The notes under the pieces: model-generated
The model's database searches: none
Told to the model about the DNA's origin: nothing
Seen by the model: the letters and a program-made list of their open reading frames with translations, nothing else
Made by a program: the position numbers and the translations under genes
Part shown: positions 35,824-44,975 of the stretch, piece by piece
How positions within the stretch are numbered: the first letter of the stretch is position 1
Layout: every line of letters starts with the position of its first letter
Origin: Longimicrobium terrae
Lineage (GTDB): Bacteria > Gemmatimonadota > Gemmatimonadetes > Longimicrobiales > Longimicrobiaceae
Length of the DNA stretch: 64,000 nucleotides
Reading direction: 5' to 3'
Assembly (NCBI RefSeq): GCF_014202995.1
Contig: NZ_JACHIA010000001.1
Span: forward strand, 682,001-746,000

Positions 35824-37139
35824 GCCATCACCTCCGTGCCCGTAGTGGCCAGCAGGCCGTTTTCCATCGCCAGTACCTCGATCAGTTCATCCACCAGGAC
35901 GATTCCCCGCCGCGTGCGCTCCATGTTTTCCGTCCCCACCGACACCCGGATGAAGCCGTCGCACGAGTCGCCGTAGCCGATGCCCGGAACGGTGCTTACG
36001 CCGTGCGCCGTGAGCAGGCGGGTGCAGAACTCCTCCGACGACACCCCCGCGCGCCCGATGGAAACGAAGAAGTAGAAGGTGGAGTCGCCCGGCAGGTACG
36101 TCATGCCGCGCGCGTCCATGAAGGCGGCCAGCTCGGCGCGCCGGCGCACCACCTCGGCGATCTGCGGCCGGGTGATTTCCAGCACCTCGGCAAAGTGCCG
36201 CTCCAGGTAGTACTGCAGGATGGTGGGCGGGCAGGTGACCAGGTGCTGGTTGATCTTGAGCACCTCGTCGATCACCGTGGGCCGGCCGATCACGTATCCC
36301 AGGCGCCACCCCGACATGCCGTGGTTCTTTGACATGGAGTTGCAGATGAGGGTGTGGCGCTTTTCCGGGTCGCCCGCGCCCAGGGAGATGAACCGGCCTT
36401 CGGGGACGAAGTCGCTGTACGCCTCGTCGGACAGGATGAACAGCCCGTGCTCGTCCGCCAGCTCGTGCAGGTGCGCCAGCTCCTCCGCCGTCAGCAGCTT
36501 GCCCGACGGGTTGTTGGGGTTGTTGACGATGATGACCCGCGTCCGGGCGGTGATGAACTCGCCCAGGCGGAAGATCCCCGCGTCGTGCGGCACCATGACC
36601 GGCACGGCGTGGCAGAGCTTTACCTGCTCGGTGTAGCTCACCCAGGCCGGCTCCAGCACCATGGCCTCGTCGCCGGGGTTGAGGATGGCCATGAGCGACA
36701 TGTGGATGGCGATCTTGCTCCCCGCGGTCACGAGGATTTCATCCGCCGGATCCACCGGCACGCCGTAGCGCTCGCCGTAGTAGGCGGCCAGGCGGCGGCG
36801 CAGCTCCGGCACGCCGCGCGAGTGCGAGTAGTGGTAGCCGTCCGGCATCGGCAGGTCGTCGAAGCGGAACAGCGGGATGTCGAAGAAGGCCTCGCCCAGG
36901 GACAGGACGATGACGTCCTCCCCCCGCGACTTCATGTCGTAGACGAGGTTGTTGTAGCGGATGCTGAGCGCCTGGGCGATGCCGCCCATGTGCTCCGCCG
37001 GCACCGGCCCCGCGTCCGCGGAGGCCGGGCGTGTCCCGAGCGCGGCGGCGAACCGCGGGGCCCGCGCGAGCGAAGGGTGAGGTTTCATGCTGTCGGCCCC
37101 TGAGGAGGAAAGGGAGTGGTTCGTGCGCGGCGCGGTCAT
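35820..37139 (-). CDS. Class I PLP-dependent aminotransferase
   Basis: The 439-residue protein is an aspartate-aminotransferase-like enzyme. It has VLSLGEAFFDIP, YHYSHSRGVPELRRRLAAYY, VTAGSKIAIHMSLMA, LEPAWVSYTEQV, VNNPNNPSGKLL and ILSDEAYSDF. The PLP lysine lies in CNSMSKNHGMSGWRLGY, and the C-terminal Arg is in GFIRVSVG. The N-terminus is extended by about 45 residues relative to the family. ATG 37139 overlaps the ABC gene stop (ATGA), which fits the overlap style of the operon; ATG 37088 is an alternative. It probably makes or interconverts an amino acid used by the assembly line. The substrate is unknown. Confidence 0.85.
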   Translation of the reverse strand: MTAPRTNHSLSSSGADSMKPHPSLARAPRFAAALGTRPASADAGPVPAEHMGGIAQALSIRYNNLVYDMKSRGEDVIVLSLGEAFFDIPLFRFDDLPMPDGYHYSHSRGVPELRRRLAAYYGERYGVPVDPADEILVTAGSKIAIHMSLMAILNPGDEAMVLEPAWVSYTEQVKLCHAVPVMVPHDAGIFRLGEFITARTRVIIVNNPNNPSGKLLTAEELAHLHELADEHGLFILSDEAYSDFVPEGRFISLGAGDPEKRHTLICNSMSKNHGMSGWRLGYVIGRPTVIDEVLKINQHLVTCPPTILQYYLERHFAEVLEITRPQIAEVVRRRAELAAFMDARGMTYLPGDSTFYFFVSIGRAGVSSEEFCTRLLTAHGVSTVPGIGYGDSCDGFIRVSVGTENMERTRRGIVLVDELIEVLAMENGLLATTGTEVMA

Positions 37140-38911
37140 GCGTACGACCTCGCCTGAAGCTGGTACAGTTCGGCGTACAGCCCGCCACGCAGCAGCAGCT
37201 CGTGGTGGGGCCCCAGCTCCGCCACGCCGCCGCCGTCGATGACCAGGATCAGGTCGGCCCCGCGGACGGTGCTGAAGCGGTGCGACACCAGCAGGGTCAC
37301 CGCGCCGCGCGACGCGCCGGAGCGGGCTTCGTTCGTGTAGCGCTCAAAGAGCGCGTGTTCGGTCATGGCGTCCAGGCTGGCGGTGGGCTCGTCCAGAAAC
37401 ACCACCAGCGGGTCCTGCCGCATCAGCGCGCGGCCCAGCGCCAGCTTCTGCCACTGCCCGGTGGAAAGGTCCACGCCCCCCTCCCACCGCCCGCCCAGCT
37501 GCGACTCCGCGCCGTCCGGCAGCCGGGTGAGCACGTCGGCGGCGCCGGCCCGCTCCAGCGCTTCGCGGGCGGCGGCGCGGTCGTCCAGCCGGGGCAGGTG
37601 CCCCACGCCCACGGTGCGCTGCGCCGTCAGCTCGAAGCGCGCAAAGTCCTGGAACGCCGCGGAAAGCCGCTCGCGCCACGCGTCCACCCCGATGCCGGCC
37701 AGGTCCACGCCGTCCACCAGGATGCGGCCCTCCGTCGGCTCGTACATGCGGCACAGCAGCTTGACCAGCGTGGTCTTGCCCGCGCCGTTCTCCCCCACCA
37801 GCGCCACCACGCTCCCCGCGGGAATGCGGAACGACACGTCGCGCAGCGCCCAGCGGCCGGTGCCGGGGTAGCGGAAGGAGACGTTCTCAAAGACGATCCC
37901 TTCCGCGAGGCGCGCGGGGGCGGGGCGGTCTCCCCCGCGGCCGACGCCGCCGGCGTAGTCCTGCAGCCAGAGCAGGCGGCTGGCGGCGCGGAGGGCCTCG
38001 CCCAGGCGGGCCACCTTCCAGATGGGGTCCATGACCGCGCCGCGAACCTGCTGCGCCAGGTAGACGACCATCACCACCTCGCCCAGCGTGGCCCGGCCCT
38101 GCCCCGCGCGCCACAGCATCAGCAGCACGGCGCCCAGGTAGCCGGCCATGAAGACCAGCTCGCCCGCGCTGTTGAGCAGCGCGGCGCGGCGGTCGGCGGC
38201 GTGCGTTCCCCGCCACGACTCGCGCCAGGTGCGGCGGAAGCGGGACAGGATCTCCGCCTCCAGCCCGAACACGCGCAGCTCCATTCCCGCGTTGCGGTCC
38301 ACCGTGAGCGCGCGCAGGTGGCGCGCCCGGCGGGTGGGCTCGGCGAAGCGGTCTTCCGCGTCGCGGTACCACCGCTGCTGCACGGTGGAGATGGGAATGA
38401 CCGGGAGCGCAAAGGGCACCAGCAGCAGGAGCCAGGGGCTGGCAAAGGCCAGCGCCACCAGGGTGCCCACCCCCGCCACCACCGCGTTGGCGGTGTTGAT
38501 GAGGGTGTTGAGCGAGTTGCCCAGCACGCCCTGCTTCTGCCGCAGCATCTCCAGCCGGTCCTGAATGTCGGGCCGCTCGTGGTGCTCCACCCCGGGCAGC
38601 TCCGACGTGAGCCGCGCGATCTCGCGGTCGAAGGCGAAGCCCACCCGCTCGGTGAGCCCGATGCGGATCCAGCTTCCCGTCCACAATCCCACGAACCAGA
38701 GCACGCGGGTGGCGGTGATCCCCGCCGCGCCGGCCGCCAGCATCCGCGCGTCGTGCCGCACCGCGCCGTCGGCCATCAGCTTGAGGCACCAGGCGAACAG
38801 GGCGAAGCGCAGAAAGCCCGCGGGTTCCAGCAGCAGCGCCAGCGAGCGCCAGCGGTCCGTGCGCCACGCCGTGCGCAGCAGAAGCCGCAGCGAGCGCCAG
38901 TGCTCACCCAT
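37136..38911 (-). CDS. ABC exporter half-transporter A
   Basis: The 591-residue protein has an N-terminal membrane domain (about residues 20-320, several hydrophobic spans) fused to an ATPase domain. Walker A is GENGAGKTT, Walker B VVFLDEPTASLD, and H-loop VSHRFS. The signature is LSTGQWQKLALGRAL, a variant of LSGGQ. The start ATG 38911 lies within the end of the preceding ABC gene (overlap of eight bases). With that gene it probably forms a heterodimeric exporter in which this subunit carries the altered signature. Location directly after the thioesterase-bearing NRPS gene points to export of the peptide product. Confidence 0.87.
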   Translation of the reverse strand: MGEHWRSLRLLLRTAWRTDRWRSLALLLEPAGFLRFALFAWCLKLMADGAVRHDARMLAAGAAGITATRVLWFVGLWTGSWIRIGLTERVGFAFDREIARLTSELPGVEHHERPDIQDRLEMLRQKQGVLGNSLNTLINTANAVVAGVGTLVALAFASPWLLLLVPFALPVIPISTVQQRWYRDAEDRFAEPTRRARHLRALTVDRNAGMELRVFGLEAEILSRFRRTWRESWRGTHAADRRAALLNSAGELVFMAGYLGAVLLMLWRAGQGRATLGEVVMVVYLAQQVRGAVMDPIWKVARLGEALRAASRLLWLQDYAGGVGRGGDRPAPARLAEGIVFENVSFRYPGTGRWALRDVSFRIPAGSVVALVGENGAGKTTLVKLLCRMYEPTEGRILVDGVDLAGIGVDAWRERLSAAFQDFARFELTAQRTVGVGHLPRLDDRAAAREALERAGAADVLTRLPDGAESQLGGRWEGGVDLSTGQWQKLALGRALMRQDPLVVFLDEPTASLDAMTEHALFERYTNEARSGASRGAVTLLVSHRFSTVRGADLILVIDGGGVAELGPHHELLLRGGLYAELYQLQARSYA

Positions 38912-40838
38912 GCTCCACCTCCCGCTCCGCCGCGTCCCCGTCCGGCGCCGCGGCAAACCGGTCCGCCTGCAGCGAGTACATGGTCGCGTACAATCCGCCC
39001 GCCTTCATGAGTTCGTCGTGCGTGCCGTCCTCGGCCACGCGGCCGCCGTCGACGACGACGATGCGGTCCGCCCGGCGCACGCTGCTGAGCCGGTGGGAGA
39101 CCAGGATGGTGGTGATGCCGCGCGTCAGTTCCAGAAAGCGCTCGAACAGCTCCGTCTCCGCGCGCACGTCCAGGGCGGCGGTGGGCTCGTCCAGAATCAG
39201 CAGCCCCGCCCCGCCGCGCACCGCCGTGAGCGCCCGGGCCAGCGCCACGCGCTGCCACTGCCCGCCGGACAGATCTGCTCCATTCTGAAACTCGCGGGAA
39301 AGGACTGTATCCCATCCGCAGGAAAGTCGCTCAAGAAGCTCTTTTCCGCCAGCGTCCCTCAGCGCACCTTCCAGCGCGGCGGCGTCGTTCATCAATCCCA
39401 GGTGGCCGAAACCCACGTTTTCGCGCAGGGGCAGGCGGTAGCGCACGAAGTCCTGAAAGATGACGGCGATGCGACCGCGCGACTGCTGCGGCGTGCGTCC
39501 CCCGTCCAGCGTGATGCGCCCGCCGTCCGGCTCGTACAGCCCGCACAGCAGCTTGATGAGGGTGCTCTTGCCCGCCCCGTTCTCGCCCACCACGGCCAGC
39601 GACTGCCCGGCGGGAACGTCCAGCGTCAGCCCGTCCAGCGTGGGAAGCACGCGCCCCCGGTAGGTGAAGCGCACGCCGTCCAGCCGCAGCGCCACCGCCC
39701 CGCCCGCCGGCGCCGCGCGGACGCCGTCCATCGACCCCTCCGACGGCTCGCCGTCCGCCGCGGCGGCCGGGACCGCGCCGATCGATCCGGAGGGCATGCG
39801 GTGTCCCGGAAGGCGCTCGCGAAGGGCGGTCAGCCGCCCGGCCAGGTGCAGCGTCTGCGAGGTCCAGTTCTGCGCGTCGCCAATGAGTCCCAGGTCCGCC
39901 GTCGCCAGCACGGCCTGGGCAAAGACAAAGAGCCCGGCCAGCGCCACCTCGCCGCGGCTGGCGGCCATTCCCAGCGCGCCCAGCACCAGCGCGTGCGACA
40001 CGCCCAGCGCCACGATGGCGGCGGCGTTCAGCCGGCGGCTGGCGCGGCGGTTGGCCCACAGCACCTCCAGCGCCTCCATCCACGCGTCGCCGTACTGGCC
40101 CACGGACCACCCGGCGAGCCCGAACACGCGGATCTCCTTGGCGGCGGCAGGCTCCACGGCCAGCGAACGCAGGTACTCCGACCGGCGCAGCCGCTCTGCC
40201 CCCGGGCCCGACTTGGCGCTCAGCCCGCGCTCCATGGCGGTGAGGTACACGCGGTTGGTGAGCTGCCAGGCGATGAACAGCACCAGCGGCGCCCACCAGC
40301 GGAACCCCAGCAGCACCGCGAACGCGCCCAGCCCGCGCAGCCGGGCGGTGACCACCCCCGCCAGCTGCGTCACGGGGCGCTGCAGCACGCCGCGCCGCTC
40401 CGCATCCTGCACCGCCTCCAGCTCGTTGGCCACGGCGGGGTCTTCCAGCGGGGCCACGCCGGGCGTTTCCAGCGTCATGCGCGCGACGGTGTGGTGCACC
40501 TCCAGCGCGAGGTCGGAATCCAGCACCCCGGCCTGCTGCGACATCACGTTGCCGCCGACGGCCAGCGCCGCCAGCCCGACGGCCAGCCCCGCCAGCGCCA
40601 GCAGCGCGGGCGTCCCGCCGGGGCCCTGAAGCCCGTCGCGGATCACGCCCGGAATGGCCTGGATCAGCGCGCCGGTGGTGAGCACCACCGCCGTGGGCAG
40701 CAGCCCCACCAGCGCCACGACGAGTCCAAAGAAGGCCACCCGCCAGCGGGACGCGCTCCACAGCAGCCCGCCCAGCGCGCGCCAGCGGGACAGGTCCATC
40801 ATCCGCGGGGGCGCGGCGCGCTCAGCCTCGTGCGGCAT
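38904..40838 (-). CDS. ABC exporter half-transporter B
   Basis: The 644-residue protein combines a membrane domain (about residues 20-310) with an ATPase domain: Walker A GENGAGKST, signature LSGGQWQRVALARAL, Walker B LLILDEPTAALD and H-loop VSHRLS. An Ala/Gly/Pro-rich linker of about 40 residues separates the two. The ATG at 40838 overlaps the NRPS stop by 17 bases and is preceded by a GAAGGCGGGG stretch; ATG 40802 is an alternative. It pairs with the next gene, which overlaps it, as a heterodimeric exporter in the inner membrane. Confidence 0.87.
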   Translation of the reverse strand: MPHEAERAAPPRMMDLSRWRALGGLLWSASRWRVAFFGLVVALVGLLPTAVVLTTGALIQAIPGVIRDGLQGPGGTPALLALAGLAVGLAALAVGGNVMSQQAGVLDSDLALEVHHTVARMTLETPGVAPLEDPAVANELEAVQDAERRGVLQRPVTQLAGVVTARLRGLGAFAVLLGFRWWAPLVLFIAWQLTNRVYLTAMERGLSAKSGPGAERLRRSEYLRSLAVEPAAAKEIRVFGLAGWSVGQYGDAWMEALEVLWANRRASRRLNAAAIVALGVSHALVLGALGMAASRGEVALAGLFVFAQAVLATADLGLIGDAQNWTSQTLHLAGRLTALRERLPGHRMPSGSIGAVPAAAADGEPSEGSMDGVRAAPAGGAVALRLDGVRFTYRGRVLPTLDGLTLDVPAGQSLAVVGENGAGKSTLIKLLCGLYEPDGGRITLDGGRTPQQSRGRIAVIFQDFVRYRLPLRENVGFGHLGLMNDAAALEGALRDAGGKELLERLSCGWDTVLSREFQNGADLSGGQWQRVALARALTAVRGGAGLLILDEPTAALDVRAETELFERFLELTRGITTILVSHRLSSVRRADRIVVVDGGRVAEDGTHDELMKAGGLYATMYSLQADRFAAAPDGDAAEREVEHG

Positions 40839-43800
40839 CCGCCCCGCCTTCCGCCCGGCTCACCCGCGCCCGCGCCTGGGCGAGGGCCTCCGTGGCCTGC
40901 CGCGCCAGCACGCGCACGTGCGGCTCGGAGCCCAGGGTGACGTGCGCACCGGGAACGGGGCGCACCTCCACGTCCGGGGTGTGGCGGCACCACCCCATGG
41001 TGGTCTTTTCCTCTTCCGAGTAGGCGGAAAAGAACTCGATCCACCGCTCCTTGACGAAGCTGGCGCGGAACAGGGTCAGCGTGCCCTGGAAGGGCTCCGC
41101 CACGTAGCCGGCGCGGCTGCGGATGCGGGCATTGAGCGTCTCGTAGTTTTCGCGCAGCGACGATTCCTCGAAGTCCGCCGGCGCGGCGCCCTGTTCGCGG
41201 AGCTGCGCGGCCACGCGGCGCACCTGCTCGTCCACCGGCAGTCCCTCGAGCTCGTCGCGGCGCAGGGTGAACGGCTTGCGGCTCAGCGCGGCCACGTCGC
41301 TGGCGGAGCCCACGATCAGGTCCAGGTCGTCCGTCCACGGCCACGCGTGCACCAGCTCCGGCGACAGGGTGTCCAGCATCCCCATGAACGCCACCGTTTC
41401 CCCCGCGCGCTGCAGCTGAATGGCCATCTCGTACGCGACGAATCCGCCGAACGACCAGCCCAGCAGGTGGTACGGGCCCTCCGGCTGGACGGCACGCATG
41501 GCCTCCACGTGCTCGCGGGCGATCTGGGGGATGGGGCGCGACAGATCCTCGCCCACGTCGCGCAGGCCGTACACCGGCTGGTCCGGGCCCAGGTGGCGCA
41601 CCAGGTTCACGTAGCCCGCCACGCTGCGGCCGGCCGGGTGCACGCAGAACAGCGGCGGCAGCGATCCGCCCGGCTGCATGGGGACGATGGCCTCCGGGGC
41701 GACCGGGGCGGCGGTGCGCTGCTGCTCCAGCGTTTCCGCCATGTGCCGCACCGTGCCGCCGGCGAACAGCGTGGCCAGCGGCAGGTCGCCGCCCAGGCGG
41801 CGGTTCACCAGCGCCACCAGGCGCAGGGCCAGGAACGAGTTGCCGCCCAGCTCAAAGAAGTTCTGCGTGGGCGCGATGTCGTCCACCTCCAGCACCTCTT
41901 CCCAGATCTGGAGCACCTGGGCCTCCACGAAGCTTTCCGGCTCGCCCGCGTCGCCCGCGCCCGCCGCGGCCCGCCCGTAGTCCGGCGCGGGAAGGGTGCG
42001 GCGGTCCAGCTTGCCGGTGGCGGTCTGCGGCAGCGACGCCATCACCACGAACGCGGCGGGAACCATGTACTCCGGCAGCTTTTCGCGCAGGTACTCGCGC
42101 AGCGCGGCGGGGTCGGCCGCGTCCGCCACGACGTACGCCACCAGCCGCTTGTCGCCCGGCCGGTCTTCGCGCAGCACCACCAGGACGTCGCGCACCTCGG
42201 GACGGCGCCGCAGCACCGCCTCGATCTCCCCCAGCTCCACGCGGTAGCCGCGCACCTTTACCTGGTTGTCGGTGCGGCCCAGGATCATGAGGTTGCCGTC
42301 CGCCTGCCAGCGCGCGCGGTCGCCCGTGCGGTACATGCGCTCGCCCGGCCTGTCGGTGAACGGATCGGGGACGAACTTTTCCGCCGTGAGCGCGGGGCGC
42401 CCCAGGTAGCCGCGCGCCACCCCCGCGCCGCCGATGTACAGCTCGCCCGGCAGCCCCAGCGGCACCGGCTCCATGTGTACGTCCAGCACCTGGAAGGTCA
42501 GGTTCTGGATGGCGCGGCCCACCGGCACCGGGCCCGACAGGTGCTTGCCCGTGGGAAGCACGTACGCCGAGCAGCCGACCACCGTCTCCGTGGGCCCGTA
42601 CTCGTTCATCAGCCGCACCCCGGGCGCCTGCTCCTGCCACAGCACCGTGGGCTCGGCGGAAAGGAAGTCGGCGCCGATCACCAGCGTGCGCGCCGCGCCA
42701 GCCAGCTCCTCCGGCCGCAGCATGGTGTTCAGCAGCCCCAGGTGGATGGGGGTGATCTTGATGAGCCCGAAGCCCGGGCGCGCGCGGATGGCGCCGGCCA
42801 GCGCTTCCACCGGCGACTCTTCCGGCAGCAGGCGCACGGTGCGCCCGGCGAACAGGGGGAGGAGGTTGGTGACCGTCAGGTCCACCGCCATGGAGGAAAA
42901 GACGGGCGCGCCGTTGCCCCCGTCCGCGCCGTAGAAGCGGATGCCCCAGTGGATGTAGTTGGCCACCCCGCGGTGGTGCATGGCCACGCCCTTGGGCCGG
43001 CCGGTGCTGCCGGAGGTGTAGATGACGTAGCACAGGTTCTCGCTCGTGACGCCGCTTTCCACCGCCTCCGCGCTCTCGGTGCCGATGCGGTCCCACGCGG
43101 TGTCCACGGCGATCACGGCGACGGATTCGCGCGGGGGAATGCGGCCGCACAGCTTTTCCTGCGTCAGCAGCACGCCCACGCCGGAATCGTCCAGCAGGTA
43201 GGCGATGCGCTCCGCGGGGTGCGCGGGGTCCATGGGCACGTAGGCGCCGCCGGCCTTCATCACCCCCAGGATGCACACCAGCAGCTCCAGGCTGCGCTCC
43301 AGGCACACGCCCACGCGCACCTCCGGCCCCACGCCCATGCCGCGCAGGTGGCGGGCGAGCTGGTTGGCGCGCGCGTCCAGCTGCGCGTAGGTGAGCGATT
43401 CATCCCCGAAAGCGAGGGCGAGGGCGTCCGGCGTTTCCGCGGCCTGCGCCTCGAACAGCTGGTGGATGCAGCGGTCCGACGGGTAGCGGGCGGTGACGCG
43501 GTTCCATCCCACCAGCCGCTTGCGCTCTTCGCGGCTCATCAGGTTCAGGCGCGACACGCGGCGGTCGGGAAAGGCGGCCGCCTGCTCCAGCAGCCGCTCC
43601 AGGTGCTCCATCATCCGCGACGCCTTGCCCCGCTCGAACAGGTCGGTGCTGTACTGCAGGCCGCCGGTGATGCCCCCCGCGTGCGCGTGCAGCATCAGCG
43701 CGAGGTCCAGCTTGGCCGTATCCGCCTCGCGCGGCATCTGGTGCACCTGCACTCCGCCAAACGACGGCACGCCGCCCTCGCCCGCGGTGTCCAGCTGAAA

Positions 43801-44973
43801 CAGGACCTGGAACAGGGTGGAGTGGCTGAGCGAGCGCTCCGGGCGCAGTTCGGCGATCACCCGTTCGAACGGCACGTCCTGGTGCTCGTAGCCGCCCAGC
43901 ACCGTCTCGCGCACGCGGCCCACCAGTTCGCGAAAGGTGGGGTCGCCCGACATGTCGGTGCGCAGCACCAGCGTGTTCATGAAGAGGCCCACGACCTGCT
44001 CCACCTCGCTGCGGGTGCGCCCGGCGATGGGGGTGCCCACCACGATGTCGTCCGCGCCGCTGTATCGGCCCAGGAGAAGCTTGAAGCCGGCGAGCACCAC
44101 CATGTACAGCGTGGCGCCCTCCGCGCGGGCCAGCTCGCGCAGCCGCTCCGCCGCGTCGGCGGAGACGTTGACGGGGACGCGCGCGCCGCGGAACGAGGGG
44201 AGCGGCGGGCGCGAGTGGTCCGCCGGCAGCTCCAGCAGCTCCGGCGCGCCCGCCAGCCGGTCGCGCCAGTAGCCCAGGTGCTTCGTTTCCGCGTCGCGCT
44301 GCGACTGGGCGCGCTGCCACACGGCCCAGTCGCCGTACTGCAGCAGCGGCTCCTTCAGCGGAGACGGATTGCCCCGCGACCAGGCGTCGTACAGCGTCCA
44401 CGCCTCGTCCAGAATCAGCTGCAGGCTGCCGCCGTCGGTGACGATGTGGTGCACGCACAGGAGCAGGGCGTGGTCGCCGTCGCCCATGCGAACCAGGCGC
44501 GCGGCCAGCAGCGGGCCGCGCTCCAGGTCGAACACGCTTCCCGCCACCTCGCTCACGCGGGCGCGCAGCCGGGCGTCGCGCTCCGCCGCGTCCAGTTCCG
44601 AGAAGTCGTCGCCGGGAAGGGTGAAGCCGGCAAAGGGCGTCACCACCTGCCGGGCGATGCCGTCCACCTCGTGAAAGACGGTGCGCAGCGCCTCGTGCCG
44701 GCGAACCACCTCGCCCAGCGCGCGCTCCAGCGCCACGGCGTCCAGCGTGCCGTGCAGCCGCATTCCCGTGTAGATGTTGTACGCCGAGCCGCCCTGCCCC
44801 AGGCGGTGCAGAAACCACAGCCGCTCCTGGTCAAACGTCAGCGGAACCTCCACCCCCGGGGCGCGGGGCTCCACCACCGCCGCGCGGTGCAGTCCCGACA
44901 GGCGGGCCTCCAGCAGCGCGCGCTTGGCCGCGCTGAGCTCCGGCCGCGCGAGGTCCTTGTCCTGAATACTCAC
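40822..44973 (-). CDS. Terminal NRPS: C-A(Asn)-PCP-thioesterase
   Basis: The 1383-residue protein starts at GTG 44973, two bases after the stop of the hybrid gene and preceded by GGGAG, so it is translationally coupled. Domains: condensation (HHIVTDGG, about residue 175); adenylation ([12 protein letters not shown], about 655; YGPTET; YRTGD; NGK-type end as TGKLDRR); peptidyl carrier (FFELGGNSFLALRL, about 1045); thioesterase (GWSFGGFVAYEMA, about 1175; Asp in MLDTLSP; His in PGAHVTLG). Reading the pocket by alignment to PheA in my head gives D-L-T-K-V-G-E-V-G, essentially the known asparagine code. The module would add Asn last and release the chain by hydrolysis or cyclisation. There is no epimerisation domain. 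Confidence 0.93.
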   Translation of the reverse strand: MSIQDKDLARPELSAAKRALLEARLSGLHRAAVVEPRAPGVEVPLTFDQERLWFLHRLGQGGSAYNIYTGMRLHGTLDAVALERALGEVVRRHEALRTVFHEVDGIARQVVTPFAGFTLPGDDFSELDAAERDARLRARVSEVAGSVFDLERGPLLAARLVRMGDGDHALLLCVHHIVTDGGSLQLILDEAWTLYDAWSRGNPSPLKEPLLQYGDWAVWQRAQSQRDAETKHLGYWRDRLAGAPELLELPADHSRPPLPSFRGARVPVNVSADAAERLRELARAEGATLYMVVLAGFKLLLGRYSGADDIVVGTPIAGRTRSEVEQVVGLFMNTLVLRTDMSGDPTFRELVGRVRETVLGGYEHQDVPFERVIAELRPERSLSHSTLFQVLFQLDTAGEGGVPSFGGVQVHQMPREADTAKLDLALMLHAHAGGITGGLQYSTDLFERGKASRMMEHLERLLEQAAAFPDRRVSRLNLMSREERKRLVGWNRVTARYPSDRCIHQLFEAQAAETPDALALAFGDESLTYAQLDARANQLARHLRGMGVGPEVRVGVCLERSLELLVCILGVMKAGGAYVPMDPAHPAERIAYLLDDSGVGVLLTQEKLCGRIPPRESVAVIAVDTAWDRIGTESAEAVESGVTSENLCYVIYTSGSTGRPKGVAMHHRGVANYIHWGIRFYGADGGNGAPVFSSMAVDLTVTNLLPLFAGRTVRLLPEESPVEALAGAIRARPGFGLIKITPIHLGLLNTMLRPEELAGAARTLVIGADFLSAEPTVLWQEQAPGVRLMNEYGPTETVVGCSAYVLPTGKHLSGPVPVGRAIQNLTFQVLDVHMEPVPLGLPGELYIGGAGVARGYLGRPALTAEKFVPDPFTDRPGERMYRTGDRARWQADGNLMILGRTDNQVKVRGYRVELGEIEAVLRRRPEVRDVLVVLREDRPGDKRLVAYVVADAADPAALREYLREKLPEYMVPAAFVVMASLPQTATGKLDRRTLPAPDYGRAAAGAGDAGEPESFVEAQVLQIWEEVLEVDDIAPTQNFFELGGNSFLALRLVALVNRRLGGDLPLATLFAGGTVRHMAETLEQQRTAAPVAPEAIVPMQPGGSLPPLFCVHPAGRSVAGYVNLVRHLGPDQPVYGLRDVGEDLSRPIPQIAREHVEAMRAVQPEGPYHLLGWSFGGFVAYEMAIQLQRAGETVAFMGMLDTLSPELVHAWPWTDDLDLIVGSASDVAALSRKPFTLRRDELEGLPVDEQVRRVAAQLREQGAAPADFEESSLRENYETLNARIRSRAGYVAEPFQGTLTLFRASFVKERWIEFFSAYSEEEKTTMGWCRHTPDVEVRPVPGAHVTLGSEPHVRVLARQATEALAQARARVSRAEGGADAARG

Positions 44974-44975
44974 CG

